From Bacillus sp. A301a_S52 (GTDB lineage Bacteria; Bacillota; Bacilli; Bacillales; Salisediminibacteriaceae), in the NCBI GenBank assembly GCA_024701455.1, contig JABXYP010000001.1, positions 2,360,001 to 2,424,000 of the forward strand: a stretch of DNA of 64,000 nt. Direction: 5' to 3'. The notes under the pieces are model-generated. The model did not search any database and was not told the DNA's origin. It saw only the letters and a program-made list of their open reading frames with translations. The stretch's first letter is position 1; every line of letters begins with the position of its first letter. The translations under genes were made by a program, and so were the position numbers. Shown here one piece after another: positions 26,518-35,883 of the stretch.

Positions 26518-27705
26518 CTATGCATGGATAAGGGCGTATACTTTTTCTATTTCTTCTATATTTCCCTTTTTTTCTTGCCTTTGATAGTCTTTAATCGATT
26601 CAGTTAATTGTTGATCTTGAATGAGTCTCATAATCCCCTTAAATATAGCATCACTTTCCATATCAACAACTAAACCATTTTTTTCATCTATCATCTGTGT
26701 GAAAACAGCATCAAATCGTGTTGTAACAACTGGTGTATTGAGCATGCGCGCCTCAGCTAATGCAATACCAAATCCTTCAAATCGCGATGTTTGAACATAC
26801 ATATCAGCTTGCTTAATATACGGATACGGGTTCGCTTTTACGCCGAGGAGTATGAAATGCTCCTCTAGTTTGTATTCTTTTATTGTCGCTTCAATTTCTT
26901 CTTGCAAAGGACCTTTACCTAACACATACCATTTAAAATGAATACCATTCTCTTTTAGTTTCTTACACGCCTCTAACGCCATATCGTAGCCTTTTTGTCT
27001 AGCAAGTCTCCCGATCGTTAATAAACGCAAGCCGGTAAATTCATCACTATAGCCTCCGTCTAATTCGGCCATTCGTGAAATCATCTGTGGATTGTTAATG
27101 TCGTGGATCACAGTCATTTTCTCACGGATATCTGGATAATTCTCAAGAAAAATATCTTTTGTCATAGCTGAGACCGCCACAATCTTGTTAAATTGGTCAT
27201 AATGTTTTCTTTGAAAGGTCTTTTCTTTTCCAGTGAGCCGATAACTGACATTAACCCAAGCGTATTTTTGCCTTGCTTTCACTTTATCAGCGACAAAAAA
27301 TGTCGGAACGCCTTGTGCATAAGCAATAGCTGTATCGTATGTGTCAGGAAGTTCTTTAATCGCTCGTGAGGCACTTTCCCAATAGAGTCTTGCTTTCTTA
27401 ATATTATCATGCTCTCCGCTACGTAATTTCAATGAATACGAGAGTCTAGACCATAAAAAGTGAGGTTGCCGCCACACTGTTTTTAATGAATGAGCTAATG
27501 GCTGTGTTGTAAAAGTTGTATATGGAAACGGCTTAATAATCGTCACCTCATCAGGCACAAGTGATTGTAACGTTTTTCCATGAGCGAAAAGAACTAAGTC
27601 AACATCATATTTTGAATAATCTAACAAACCGAGAAGTGTGACGAGGCTTTTTTCCGCCCCTGCACAATCAAGTGAATCTATGACAAATAGCAGCTTTTTT
27701 TTCAT
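26518..27705 (-). CDS. GT4 family glycosyltransferase
   Basis: A 395-residue GT-B enzyme with start KKLLFVIDSLDCAGAEKSLV, donor-domain GRLARQKGYDMALEACKK and EX7E in FEGFGIALAEARMLNTP. It lies in the same arrangement as the neighbouring GT4 and is separated from it by 58 nt, one of the longer gaps in this part of the operon. It adds a sugar to the lipid-linked repeat unit in the cytoplasm. Substrate not assignable. Confidence 0.9.
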   Translation of the reverse strand: MKKKLLFVIDSLDCAGAEKSLVTLLGLLDYSKYDVDLVLFAHGKTLQSLVPDEVTIIKPFPYTTFTTQPLAHSLKTVWRQPHFLWSRLSYSLKLRSGEHDNIKKARLYWESASRAIKELPDTYDTAIAYAQGVPTFFVADKVKARQKYAWVNVSYRLTGKEKTFQRKHYDQFNKIVAVSAMTKDIFLENYPDIREKMTVIHDINNPQMISRMAELDGGYSDEFTGLRLLTIGRLARQKGYDMALEACKKLKENGIHFKWYVLGKGPLQEEIEATIKEYKLEEHFILLGVKANPYPYIKQADMYVQTSRFEGFGIALAEARMLNTPVVTTRFDAVFTQMIDEKNGLVVDMESDAIFKGIMRLIQDQQLTESIKDYQRQEKKGNIEEIEKVYALIHA

Positions 27706-27729
27706 GTTCTGGTGCCCTCCCTTCGCGAA

Positions 27730-28731
27730 TTACAGTGATGCGGATTTGCTAGCTTGCGCTTCTTTCTTTGCTTTCAGCTTCTGAAATCGACTTGGATTAA
27801 AACGAAAAATAATGAGCATTATTTTTTGCTTCAGTCGTATGTTCTTATGTCGTAACAAATCAAAAAAAGCATCGTTAAAACTTGCTTTTAACGTTGCTAA
27901 TTCGTCGTCAATATCTGTCAAAATGTCTGTTGCATGATGATAGTACCATAAGAATACTTCCATAAATTGTTTAACAGATAGTGCATGAAGTTCTTTTAAT
28001 TGTTTTTCTTTGAAGAAAACCCTTCTATCGTTTAAGGCATAAACTCTATCAAATTTTTTCACAGTAAACGGAGACCTTACCCAACTGCCTTGACGCTGTA
28101 GATAATAGTAGCCCACTTTATTGACATGAGCCACTGTTTTACAACGATATAGTAATTTATGAGCAATAAACTCATCATCATAATTTTTGCCTTCAACATA
28201 CTTTAGATCAGTGAATAATGATTTGCGATATAATTTGTTCCATGGATAAATAAATGTTAAGGCATCCTTCGTATAAAGTTGCTTTAAAGCTTGCATACTG
28301 GAATAAACAACCGTATTTGCAATGGCTCCTGAATCATTAAGCTGAGGAACAGGATCATCAGGGTAAACTTCTGCAAAATCACATACCGCTACATCTGATG
28401 AGGTTGCTTCTATCACTTTTAGTAATGAATGGTACATATCACGATGGATAAAATCATCCCCATCAACAAAGCCAATATACTTTCCCTTCGCTTCCCTTAT
28501 CCCATAATTTCTCACAGAGGCAATACCGCCATTTGCTTTTTGAATGAGACGCACTCTGCTATCAGCTTGCTCATATTTCTTACATATCTCGATTGATTCG
28601 TCTGTTGATCCATCATCGATTAACAACAGCTCAAACTCTTTAAACGACTGATTTAAAATTGACTCTATACATGTTGGCAAATAATCTGATAAATTATATA
28701 CGGCCACAATAATACTTATTTTTGGTATCAT
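27730..28731 (-). CDS. GT2 family glycosyltransferase
   Basis: A GT-A enzyme of 333 residues: PKISIIVAVYNLSDYLPTCI, LLIDDGSTDES, the DxD motif in GFVDGDDFIH, and NYDDEFIAHKLLYRCK near the catalytic base. It is very similar in its first 100 residues to the GT2 genes at 22459 and 28755, which suggests expansion by duplication. The C-terminal region is basic and amphipathic, consistent with membrane association. Confidence 0.9.
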   Translation of the reverse strand: MIPKISIIVAVYNLSDYLPTCIESILNQSFKEFELLLIDDGSTDESIEICKKYEQADSRVRLIQKANGGIASVRNYGIREAKGKYIGFVDGDDFIHRDMYHSLLKVIEATSSDVAVCDFAEVYPDDPVPQLNDSGAIANTVVYSSMQALKQLYTKDALTFIYPWNKLYRKSLFTDLKYVEGKNYDDEFIAHKLLYRCKTVAHVNKVGYYYLQRQGSWVRSPFTVKKFDRVYALNDRRVFFKEKQLKELHALSVKQFMEVFLWYYHHATDILTDIDDELATLKASFNDAFFDLLRHKNIRLKQKIMLIIFRFNPSRFQKLKAKKEAQASKSASL

Positions 28732-28754
28732 TCTGCACCATCTTTCTTAACAAA

Positions 28755-29750
28755 TTAAGACGCCTTCCTCAGCGCCTTTTTTACTTGGTAATTCATCTTC
28801 ACTAACGTGATATTGAACCGCAACATCGTTAATAAATATTTGTACTTAATTGATAGGCCTTCTATCTTCATGAGCTGCTTATAATGTTTTTTCACATGAG
28901 CTTGTATGGTCCGTAGATAACACCGCTTCGTAGCACCGTTAGCTACTTGATTCAATATATAAAACGTATGATCAGCGGCCCAATAGGCATAACATGAGAG
29001 GTAGATGTCTTTCAGATCAGGAAATTTTTCATTCATATAAAAGATAATGTCATCCCATCCTCTGAATGAATCCAACCGGTCTTCATGATAAGCTTTATTA
29101 AGAATGCTGTCACTCCGTTGCACGTAAATATAGCCGATATAGTCTGTAAAGGTAAGACGTTTTGCTTGGCCGATTACTTTATACGTCGTTTGGAGATCTT
29201 CATGAATTCTACCAGTTGGAAAGGTCACAGTGGAGAAGAGCTCTTTTTTATACAGCTTATTACAAGCAGCAAAACGATAAAGCTCTCCTTTGAAAAGTTC
29301 CCTCATAGCCTCTGTCGTATTAAAGTGTTTAATTAAATTCGTTTCTGGTTGTTTAAAAACAGGACGGCCGTCTATTTCTTTCCCCATACCACATACGGCT
29401 ATCTCACTTTTTGAAGACTCACATAATTGGAATAACGTTTCTAACATGAGCGGATCAATTTTATCATCACCGTCTATAAACGCTAAATAGGAACCTGCAG
29501 CACGCTTGATCCCAGTATTTCTCGCTGCAGATAACCCAGCATTTTGTTGATGAATAACGGTGAAACGATCGTCTGTCCTAGCAAACTCTTCACATAGGTC
29601 AGCACTTCCATCACGAGATCCATCATTAATAATAAGGACTTCGATATTTTTGAAAGTTTGGGCTCGAATACTATTTAAACAGGGTAAGACAAAATCAGCT
29701 ACGTTATAGACCGGAACAATAACTGAAATATCAATACTCTTTTCATTCAT
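28755..29750 (-). CDS. GT2 family glycosyltransferase
   Basis: A 331-residue GT-A enzyme: DISVIVPVYNVADFVLPCLN, LIINDGSRDGSADLC, AGLSAARNTGIK and the DxD in AFIDGDDKID, followed by RIHEDLQTTYKVIGQAK with the ED catalytic pair. It belongs to the same group as the downstream GT2 and lies just upstream of it on the operon with a 23-nt gap. It builds part of the repeat unit; donor unknown. Confidence 0.9.
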   Translation of the reverse strand: MNEKSIDISVIVPVYNVADFVLPCLNSIRAQTFKNIEVLIINDGSRDGSADLCEEFARTDDRFTVIHQQNAGLSAARNTGIKRAAGSYLAFIDGDDKIDPLMLETLFQLCESSKSEIAVCGMGKEIDGRPVFKQPETNLIKHFNTTEAMRELFKGELYRFAACNKLYKKELFSTVTFPTGRIHEDLQTTYKVIGQAKRLTFTDYIGYIYVQRSDSILNKAYHEDRLDSFRGWDDIIFYMNEKFPDLKDIYLSCYAYWAADHTFYILNQVANGATKRCYLRTIQAHVKKHYKQLMKIEGLSIKYKYLLTMLRFNITLVKMNYQVKKALRKAS

Positions 29751-29762
29751 ATCATCACACCC

Positions 29763-30179
29763 TTACGTAAGTAGCTTTTCTTTTACAAGAGTAGAAGAAA
29801 CGCCACCAGTATAAGGAAAATAAATAATATTAACTCCTACCTTTTGAAATTTTGCTTCAAGATCATCGAACAATGGCGAACCTTTCCAGTCATCTCCTAC
29901 GAACATAACGTCATATTGAAGTTCTTCCCATGTTTTATATTTATCTCGGTGTTCTTGGGCAATGACTTTATCAACATATTGAATGGAATCAACAATCGCT
30001 ATTCGTTCATGAAAAGGGATAACAGGTGTCTTATTTTTGTATGATTGAACGAGTTCGTCAGTGCTGACACCTACAATCAAATAATCACAATGTTCTTTGG
30101 CACGTTTTAAAATATTTAAGTGGCCGATGTGGAACAAATCAAAGACGCCAGTAGTATAACCTATTATTAATGGTTTCAA
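29763..30179 (-). CDS. tagD: Glycerol-3-phosphate cytidylyltransferase (TagD-like)
   Basis: This makes CDP-glycerol from CTP and glycerol 3-phosphate. At 138 residues it shows the nucleotidyltransferase HxGH motif in GVFDLFHIGHLNIL, the GDDWKGSPLF segment and a C-terminal PYTGGVSST that replaces the usual RTxGISTT. The start is TTG (30179) behind AGGAGGCATACTAAC. Together with the neighbouring TagB/TagF-family gene it predicts that the polymer carries glycerol phosphate. The changed C-terminal motif (Arg/Thr replaced by Tyr/Thr) may alter substrate choice, so a related cytidylyltransferase remains possible. Confidence 0.85.
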   Translation of the reverse strand: MKPLIIGYTTGVFDLFHIGHLNILKRAKEHCDYLIVGVSTDELVQSYKNKTPVIPFHERIAIVDSIQYVDKVIAQEHRDKYKTWEELQYDVMFVGDDWKGSPLFDDLEAKFQKVGVNIIYFPYTGGVSSTLVKEKLLT

Positions 30180-30194
30180 GTTAGTATGCCTCCT

Positions 30195-31340
30195 TTAGCT
30201 GCAAATCTGATGTATACGTTCAACGACTGTTTCTGATGCTTTTCCTTGTTCAAAACTACCTGTAGTAAGCAAGAATGTTGACAGCTTTTCCAAGTAGTCC
30301 TGTTTATTAAAGTCCTCAAATTGTGTTAATAGCGCGTCCTCGGTAATTGCCGATGGGAACGGTAAATCATTTAATTGAAAGTAGAGCTTTCTCTCATTCG
30401 CTGTGTATTGCTCAATATCTGGTGTATATAAAAAACAAGGCCGCTTTGTAATAGCAAAGTCAAACATTAACGAAGAATAATCCGTTATTAAAATATCTGC
30501 ACAAGCTAGTAGTTCTTGAGTATCTTCATAAGCTGTTACGTTTCTAACATTTTCTGAAAAGTCCGTGTGACGATATGTTTCAGTTAAATGCGGATGAAGT
30601 TTCACTAATAACACCCACTCACCACCAAAGGCTTGCTTTAATGTGGTAAGCATTCGCTCTCCATCAAATTCTAACGGTGTTGTCTTTTGCTTATTACGAA
30701 AAGTGGGTGCAAATAAAAGAATCTTCCTATCTAATGAAAGGTTTAACTTTAATTTCACACGGTTAACTAAGTCTCTCTGAGGTGAGACAAGTATGTCGTT
30801 TCTCGGGGTTCCTGATTCAAGAATTTCTCCCTCATACCAAAAACTTCGTTTAAAAATTTCCGTACTCTTTGCACATCCCGAGAGTAATAAATTACACATA
30901 TGAGAATCATGTTTGGCAAGCTCAATATAATTATCGGGTAGTGCTTTGCCAGCATCTTTTTCAATCTGCTTTAAACGCAATGAACTGTGCCAAGTTTGGA
31001 TATAGTACTGGTCGTCTTTCTTTTTAAAATGATTTGGAAGACGGTGGTTCGTTACGACCACTTGTGCCGTAGCCAAATGGTAAAAATAGCGTAATGACAT
31101 GGCTTTTACCGTGCGAAAAAACGGCTTGTTACGATCTTGCTCCGGCTTATTTAATACCCATACAATCTCAAACTTTTTGTGAAGGTCATGATTCAGTAAA
31201 TATTCCGTTATATATTTCGGGTTGCAACTGTACTGGCCACCGTAATAACTCATAAATAATAGCTTGGACTTTTTTACTTTAAAAACCGAAAAGAACGTCA
31301 TTAAAAAATGCAAGATGGCTCTTTTTATTAATTCTTTCAT
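30195..31340 (-). CDS. CDP-glycerol:glycerophosphotransferase (TagB/TagF family)
   Basis: This enzyme transfers glycerol phosphate from CDP-glycerol to a lipid-linked sugar. The 381-residue length equals that of B. subtilis TagB (primase). Motifs of PF04464 are present: YYIQTWHSS, ESGTPRNDIL, LLFAPTFRN, VKLHPHL and ITDYSSLMFDF. Its partner tagD lies 15 nt downstream. A teichoic-acid-type modification of an exopolysaccharide repeat unit is the straightforward reading. It could add a single glycerol phosphate (TagB-like) or several (TagF-like); the size favours the former. Confidence 0.9.
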   Translation of the reverse strand: MKELIKRAILHFLMTFFSVFKVKKSKLLFMSYYGGQYSCNPKYITEYLLNHDLHKKFEIVWVLNKPEQDRNKPFFRTVKAMSLRYFYHLATAQVVVTNHRLPNHFKKKDDQYYIQTWHSSLRLKQIEKDAGKALPDNYIELAKHDSHMCNLLLSGCAKSTEIFKRSFWYEGEILESGTPRNDILVSPQRDLVNRVKLKLNLSLDRKILLFAPTFRNKQKTTPLEFDGERMLTTLKQAFGGEWVLLVKLHPHLTETYRHTDFSENVRNVTAYEDTQELLACADILITDYSSLMFDFAITKRPCFLYTPDIEQYTANERKLYFQLNDLPFPSAITEDALLTQFEDFNKQDYLEKLSTFLLTTGSFEQGKASETVVERIHQICS

Positions 31341-32380
31341 TCTTTTTGACTCCCTTGCAAACTGATAGATTGCAGCGGCTTATTCACCGGTTTAGTAAAT
31401 GGTCTAAGCAGTTTTCTTACTGCGAGATTAATGATATATAATAAAGGGTTAATAATAAATAGGTGCAAATCTCTTGATAACTGCTTGTCACCTTTTACAG
31501 ATGTTTTAAATAACGAACGATTCTCTAAAATGTACTGTTTCATTTTATCCTTCTCCTGTTTGTAAACAGGATCCGACTTTAATGAAAATAGAATGCGATA
31601 ATGTTGAAGTGTTGTCTTTAATAATAATTTACTTGATTCATTTAAGAGTGCCGGATAATTTTCTTTAAGAAAAAAGTGGCGTTGTTTAAGACCTTCAATG
31701 ATGTCAAGATTTCTTATAGAATAATTTTTAACGATACTATCTGCTCGCTGTCGATAATAATAAAGTGGTTCATGACATATGACATAGTTCGTCACCTGAC
31801 TCATAACATGATGTGCCCAGTACACATCTTCAAATAAGACCCCTTTCACGAAAGGCGTCTTTTTAACAAGTTCGGTTTTGTATAACTTTCCCCATGCAAA
31901 GTTTTTAACTATCTCATTTTTTACGAGTGCCTCCATTAAATCAGCATTTGATAAAGTAATCGTTGCAGACGATTGATTGTAGTAACGGTTATCGTACAAT
32001 AATTGCTCATCATAAGCATAATAAAAAGCAGCTTGTGCTGCTTCTGCCTCGTTCTCTATTAAAAGGGTAACTAACCTTTCAACTAACTGAGTACCCACCC
32101 AATCATCGCTATCCACAAACATGGTAAATTCACCTGATATATGTGGTAATCCAAAATTTCTTGCATCGGACAAACCGCCATTTTCTTTATGATAAACATG
32201 GACCCGTGGATCGATATCAGCATATGATTCAGCGATTTCAGCACTTTTGTCTGGAGAACCATCATTAACGACAATTATTTCAAGATTAGAGTAGGTTTGA
32301 TTTAATAGACTATCCAAGCATTGATTAAGGTAACTTTCTACTTTGTAGACGGGAACGATGATACTCACTAAAGGTTGCAC
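31337..32380 (-). CDS. GT2 family glycosyltransferase
   Basis: A 347-residue GT-A enzyme: PLVSIIVPVYKVESYLNQCL, IVVNDGSPDKSA, GGLSDARNFGLPH and the DxD in MFVDSDDWVGT, then LFEDVYWAHHVM with the ED pair. It overlaps the following TagB-like gene by four bases (ATGA), so the two are translationally coupled. That suggests this enzyme makes the acceptor to which the glycerol phosphate is added. The C-terminal region is hydrophobic and basic, likely membrane-associated. Confidence 0.9.
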   Translation of the reverse strand: MQPLVSIIVPVYKVESYLNQCLDSLLNQTYSNLEIIVVNDGSPDKSAEIAESYADIDPRVHVYHKENGGLSDARNFGLPHISGEFTMFVDSDDWVGTQLVERLVTLLIENEAEAAQAAFYYAYDEQLLYDNRYYNQSSATITLSNADLMEALVKNEIVKNFAWGKLYKTELVKKTPFVKGVLFEDVYWAHHVMSQVTNYVICHEPLYYYRQRADSIVKNYSIRNLDIIEGLKQRHFFLKENYPALLNESSKLLLKTTLQHYRILFSLKSDPVYKQEKDKMKQYILENRSLFKTSVKGDKQLSRDLHLFIINPLLYIINLAVRKLLRPFTKPVNKPLQSISLQGSQKE

Positions 32381-32392
32381 GTGCTCTCCCCC

Positions 32393-33583
32393 TCATAAAA
32401 CCTTATAAAGTTTTTCTAATTCCTGTACGTTTGAATAATCTGATTCTAAACAAGCTGTTGATAAAGCTTCTCTTAACACCGGATCTGCTTTTAATGCGAG
32501 AATATCTTTAGCAATCCCTTCTGCCGACAGTTCACAAACCCAGCCATCTTTACCGTGTGTTACTTGGCTCGCTGATGTTGGATATGCCGTAATGAGAACG
32601 GGCTTCCCTAATATTTGCGCTTCTCCAACAGTCACAGCTTTACCTTCATAACGCGAAGGTTGAACATACAGATCAGCGGCCTGCATATAGGGATAAGGGT
32701 TTGTTTTTTTACCTAGGAGTATGATGTGATCATGTAAGTCATGCTGAGCAATTTTATCTCGTAACATGCTTTCATCTCCCCCATAACCGACAATATACCA
32801 AACGATATCTGTATGACCTTTTTCTTTTAGTAGTACCATAGCCTCAACCGCCATATCAATGCCTTTAGCATGAGAAAGACGAGCAACGGTCACTAATTTA
32901 AAACGACTATCTTCTATCATAAGCTCGGGCTCTTCCATCAGTGCCTGTTGTTTTATGAATGTTGGAGACTGCAAGTTTTCCATCACAATAACTTTCTTGT
33001 TTAGACGAGGGTATTTTGTTAAAAATGCCTCTTTGCAGGCTTCAGACACCGCCATAATATGATCGAACTTATTCCACATAGTTTCGTCAGCTACTTCGTC
33101 TGTTTCGACAGTAGAAAAGTCAGTATGAATCCATGCAATCTTCTTTTTAGCAGTAACTTTATCTGCTACAAAATAGTGCGGCCAAAGATAACTAATCGCC
33201 ACATCGTAAGTCTTTTCCACTGATGGCAAATAGTTAAGTGCATATTGCCACATCAGCTGCATTTGAACGTATCCAGGCTCTGAATAATTATGCTTTTTAC
33301 CAATAGCCTCTGCCACCATTTTTGCTTTTAGCCTTGAAATAGCTAGCCTGAATTGTTTTTCTTGCATAACTGTTTTAATCGACTTTCTAAAGCTCGTATA
33401 TTCTTTAACTTCAGGAAGTAATACAATATGATCAGGTAGCATATTTAAAAAATCGCCTGCATGCCGATACAAAAATAGTTCCAGTTCCACAGCTTGTAAG
33501 TTAAAATGGTTTAATAAATGAATTAAGCTTCTCTCCACACCGCCTACTTCCATATCAAAAGAGGCGAGCAAAACTTTTTTCAA
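32393..33583 (-). CDS. GT4 family glycosyltransferase
   Basis: A 396-residue GT-B enzyme with VLLASFDMEVGGVERSLIHL, donor-domain TVARLSHAKGIDMAVEAM and the EX7E-like YEGKAVTVGEAQILGKP. It shares the GG(T/V)E(K/R)SL start and WIHTDF segment with the GT4 genes at 25221 and 26518, so all three probably derive from one ancestor. Role: addition of a repeat-unit sugar; donor not assignable. Confidence 0.9.
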   Translation of the reverse strand: MKKVLLASFDMEVGGVERSLIHLLNHFNLQAVELELFLYRHAGDFLNMLPDHIVLLPEVKEYTSFRKSIKTVMQEKQFRLAISRLKAKMVAEAIGKKHNYSEPGYVQMQLMWQYALNYLPSVEKTYDVAISYLWPHYFVADKVTAKKKIAWIHTDFSTVETDEVADETMWNKFDHIMAVSEACKEAFLTKYPRLNKKVIVMENLQSPTFIKQQALMEEPELMIEDSRFKLVTVARLSHAKGIDMAVEAMVLLKEKGHTDIVWYIVGYGGDESMLRDKIAQHDLHDHIILLGKKTNPYPYMQAADLYVQPSRYEGKAVTVGEAQILGKPVLITAYPTSASQVTHGKDGWVCELSAEGIAKDILALKADPVLREALSTACLESDYSNVQELEKLYKVL

Positions 33584-33599
33584 TTGAATCCCCCTCCCA

Positions 33600-34694
33600 T
33601 TACCTATAAGTATTTTGCAGCTTTATATAAGCATTCTTATAGTTGTATTCTCCTGCTTCAAAAGCACTTTTAATGGTAGTGGTATCAGTCTCTCTCTTAG
33701 CACTTGCTTCAAGAATACGTTCCACCCATGTGTCAATAGAACCTGTCAATGAAAGACGCTCTACTAAACCGAGTTTAATATCTGCTTCCGGCTGAATCGC
33801 TTCCGATGTGACGCATGGCAACCCTGTCGCTTGTGCTTCTAGTAATACGAGCCCTAATCCTTCGAAACGGGATGGAAAAACGAAGCAATCCATTACATAT
33901 AAAGGTGTTCTTATATCTTGTAGAAGACCAGTGAAGATGACATCTTCTTCAAGTCCCATATTTTTAGCTTTTATTTCAATGTCTTTCTTTAAATCACCTT
34001 CACCAATGAGCAATAAGCTTACGGAATGGCCTTTGCGTTTAATAGCAGCTAAAAGTGTTAACAAAAAATGATGGTTTTTAGCTTCTATAAAACGCCCAAC
34101 ATGACCAATTACGATATCAGATTTAATTCCCCACTTTTTCTTAAAAGCGGCTATTTCATTTTTATCCCTTTGCAGAAAATGAAGATAGGGAATCACATTA
34201 GGGAAATATGTGTAATTTTTTTGTCTAATCGTTTTTTCTCCAAATAAAAAAGTAGCTGCACGCTCACTGCACGCGTAGAAATCAGTTGAAAACAACTTAA
34301 TTAGCCGTTTCATTGATTTCATATAAAGCCACTTTTTAAAAGAATGACATGCCTCCTCTGTTGTATGGGCATGAGCGACCCTTACAGGAACACGTGCAAT
34401 TAAGGCAGCTGCATTCGCGATTCCGCAATGAAACAATGTATGGGCATGCACAGCATCATAAGGCCCGTGCTTTTTAATCGCCTTAGAGAGCTCACGAATT
34501 GAGGAAGGATGACTTAACTTAATGACATTTCCACCTAACTGACGAATTTCGTCATCATAATGACCATCGTTTTGGTTATAAGAAATAAAATCAAACTGTA
34601 TCTCGTTATGAACTTGCCGGTAAAGGTTCATCAACATCGTTTCTGTTCCTGCACGATTCATTTGACCGGTAACATGTAAAATTCTCTTCTTCAC
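33600..34694 (-). CDS. GT4 family glycosyltransferase, EpsF-like
   Basis: A 364-residue GT-B enzyme beginning KKRILHVTGQMNRAGTETML, then VHAHTLFHCGIANAAAL, GHVGRFIEAKNHHFLL and the EX7E in FEGLGLVLLEAQATGLP. These match the B. subtilis EpsF pattern, and a second EpsF-like gene lies at 40044-41192 in the same operon. Two EpsF-type enzymes suggest two similar linkages or recent duplication. Confidence 0.88.
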   Translation of the reverse strand: MKKRILHVTGQMNRAGTETMLMNLYRQVHNEIQFDFISYNQNDGHYDDEIRQLGGNVIKLSHPSSIRELSKAIKKHGPYDAVHAHTLFHCGIANAAALIARVPVRVAHAHTTEEACHSFKKWLYMKSMKRLIKLFSTDFYACSERAATFLFGEKTIRQKNYTYFPNVIPYLHFLQRDKNEIAAFKKKWGIKSDIVIGHVGRFIEAKNHHFLLTLLAAIKRKGHSVSLLLIGEGDLKKDIEIKAKNMGLEEDVIFTGLLQDIRTPLYVMDCFVFPSRFEGLGLVLLEAQATGLPCVTSEAIQPEADIKLGLVERLSLTGSIDTWVERILEASAKRETDTTTIKSAFEAGEYNYKNAYIKLQNTYR

Positions 34695-34706
34695 ATTAAC
34701 CCCCGT

Positions 34707-35864
34707 TTAAGAAAACACAGGACGTGTGTCCTTTATGATGTCCTTCCAAGCATTTAATGCAAAACTTTCTGGAATAGAGACATTTGAAAAAGTAAGTGTC
34801 TCGCCAGCTTTAACTGGTTTTTCAATAACCGCTTGAGAAAGCAAACCGATCGGTAAGTGATCAGGGTTGTCTTCTATGCTACAAGCTTCTCCTCTAACAG
34901 TAAAACTTCCGATCCCCTGTGAAATCTTTTCTCCAGCAACTAAATCCCGTTTAGCGACAGCTTTCACACTCACACTTGGATGAGCTGTATTATTTAATAG
35001 AATCCCTTTACCGTCCACTACACGTCTAATCGTTTTAATGATTTCTAGATGACATAAATGAAAAGAGGTTGACAGCGTATAATAAGGGCCTTCACCTAAC
35101 TTTAAGTACGATAATGCTTCTTTTTGATTACCGTCGTGTCTAGCTGTAATGAATACCCCAGGTGGTCCTTGTCTGCACACAACAAAATCACTAATTGGCT
35201 TCCCGTGAAATTCTGTTTTTTCAGCTAAAGATAAGCCGCCAATCTCTATATTTTCTACTGTCTCTCCTGTCAGGCCATCAGCTAAAATGCCTGCATGCAA
35301 GCCATTTGCCACTAAAGCTTGTTCAATTTGTACTTTAGTACCGTCAGTAAATGATGTGACCATCGGCAAGCTAATTCCTTTTGTCTTAGACCAATACCTC
35401 ATATCCTCAGGACTTGGATTTAAATTCATAAAGCCTTTAATATTTCCGTAAACTAACGGCTTAAAACCCATCGAGACGGCATTTTCATGCAGAGCTGCTA
35501 AACAACCTGGTTGATCGCCTTCAGCTTCCGTAATAAATCCCCGTTTAGCAAAATAAGAGCCCGTTGTCACTTGTAACTCTGAGTTCATCGTGACGACAGG
35601 TAAATTCATCTTAAAGGCGTGGTCAATGACCTCAGAACCATGAATCACATCGCCACTGCATTCAACAATTAAGTCGGCGTTTTTTAAGAACGTCTCTATG
35701 TCATTCGTTAAAGCCTGTCGCTCTGGAATGTCTTCAACAGTCTCAATGGGACGACGCGTTAAGATACTAACTACTTTCATATCATCAGTAGAGGCCAATA
35801 ACGATATGAGTCCCTTCGCTATAAAACCTGTTCCGGACACACCAATTTTTACTGAATCAGTCAT
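34707..35864 (-). CDS. Homoserine-dehydrogenase-like oxidoreductase with C-terminal SAF domain (COG4091-type)
   Basis: The N-terminal Rossmann part (KIGVSGTGFIAKGLISLL) and a central homoserine-dehydrogenase-like part (LVYGNIKGFMNLNPSPEDM) are joined to a C-terminal SAF domain (KAVAKRDLVAGEKISQGIGS) of the type found in sialic-acid synthases and FlgA. This architecture is COG4091. Members have been found in sugar-acid and natural-product pathways and in some polysaccharide loci, but I cannot state the reaction. Here it lies between the SinR-like regulator and an EpsF-like GT, in the operon. It probably makes or modifies an unusual sugar or side group. Confidence 0.75.
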   Translation of the reverse strand: MTDSVKIGVSGTGFIAKGLISLLASTDDMKVVSILTRRPIETVEDIPERQALTNDIETFLKNADLIVECSGDVIHGSEVIDHAFKMNLPVVTMNSELQVTTGSYFAKRGFITEAEGDQPGCLAALHENAVSMGFKPLVYGNIKGFMNLNPSPEDMRYWSKTKGISLPMVTSFTDGTKVQIEQALVANGLHAGILADGLTGETVENIEIGGLSLAEKTEFHGKPISDFVVCRQGPPGVFITARHDGNQKEALSYLKLGEGPYYTLSTSFHLCHLEIIKTIRRVVDGKGILLNNTAHPSVSVKAVAKRDLVAGEKISQGIGSFTVRGEACSIEDNPDHLPIGLLSQAVIEKPVKAGETLTFSNVSIPESFALNAWKDIIKDTRPVFS

Positions 35865-35883
35865 CGTTTCCTCCTAATAAAAT

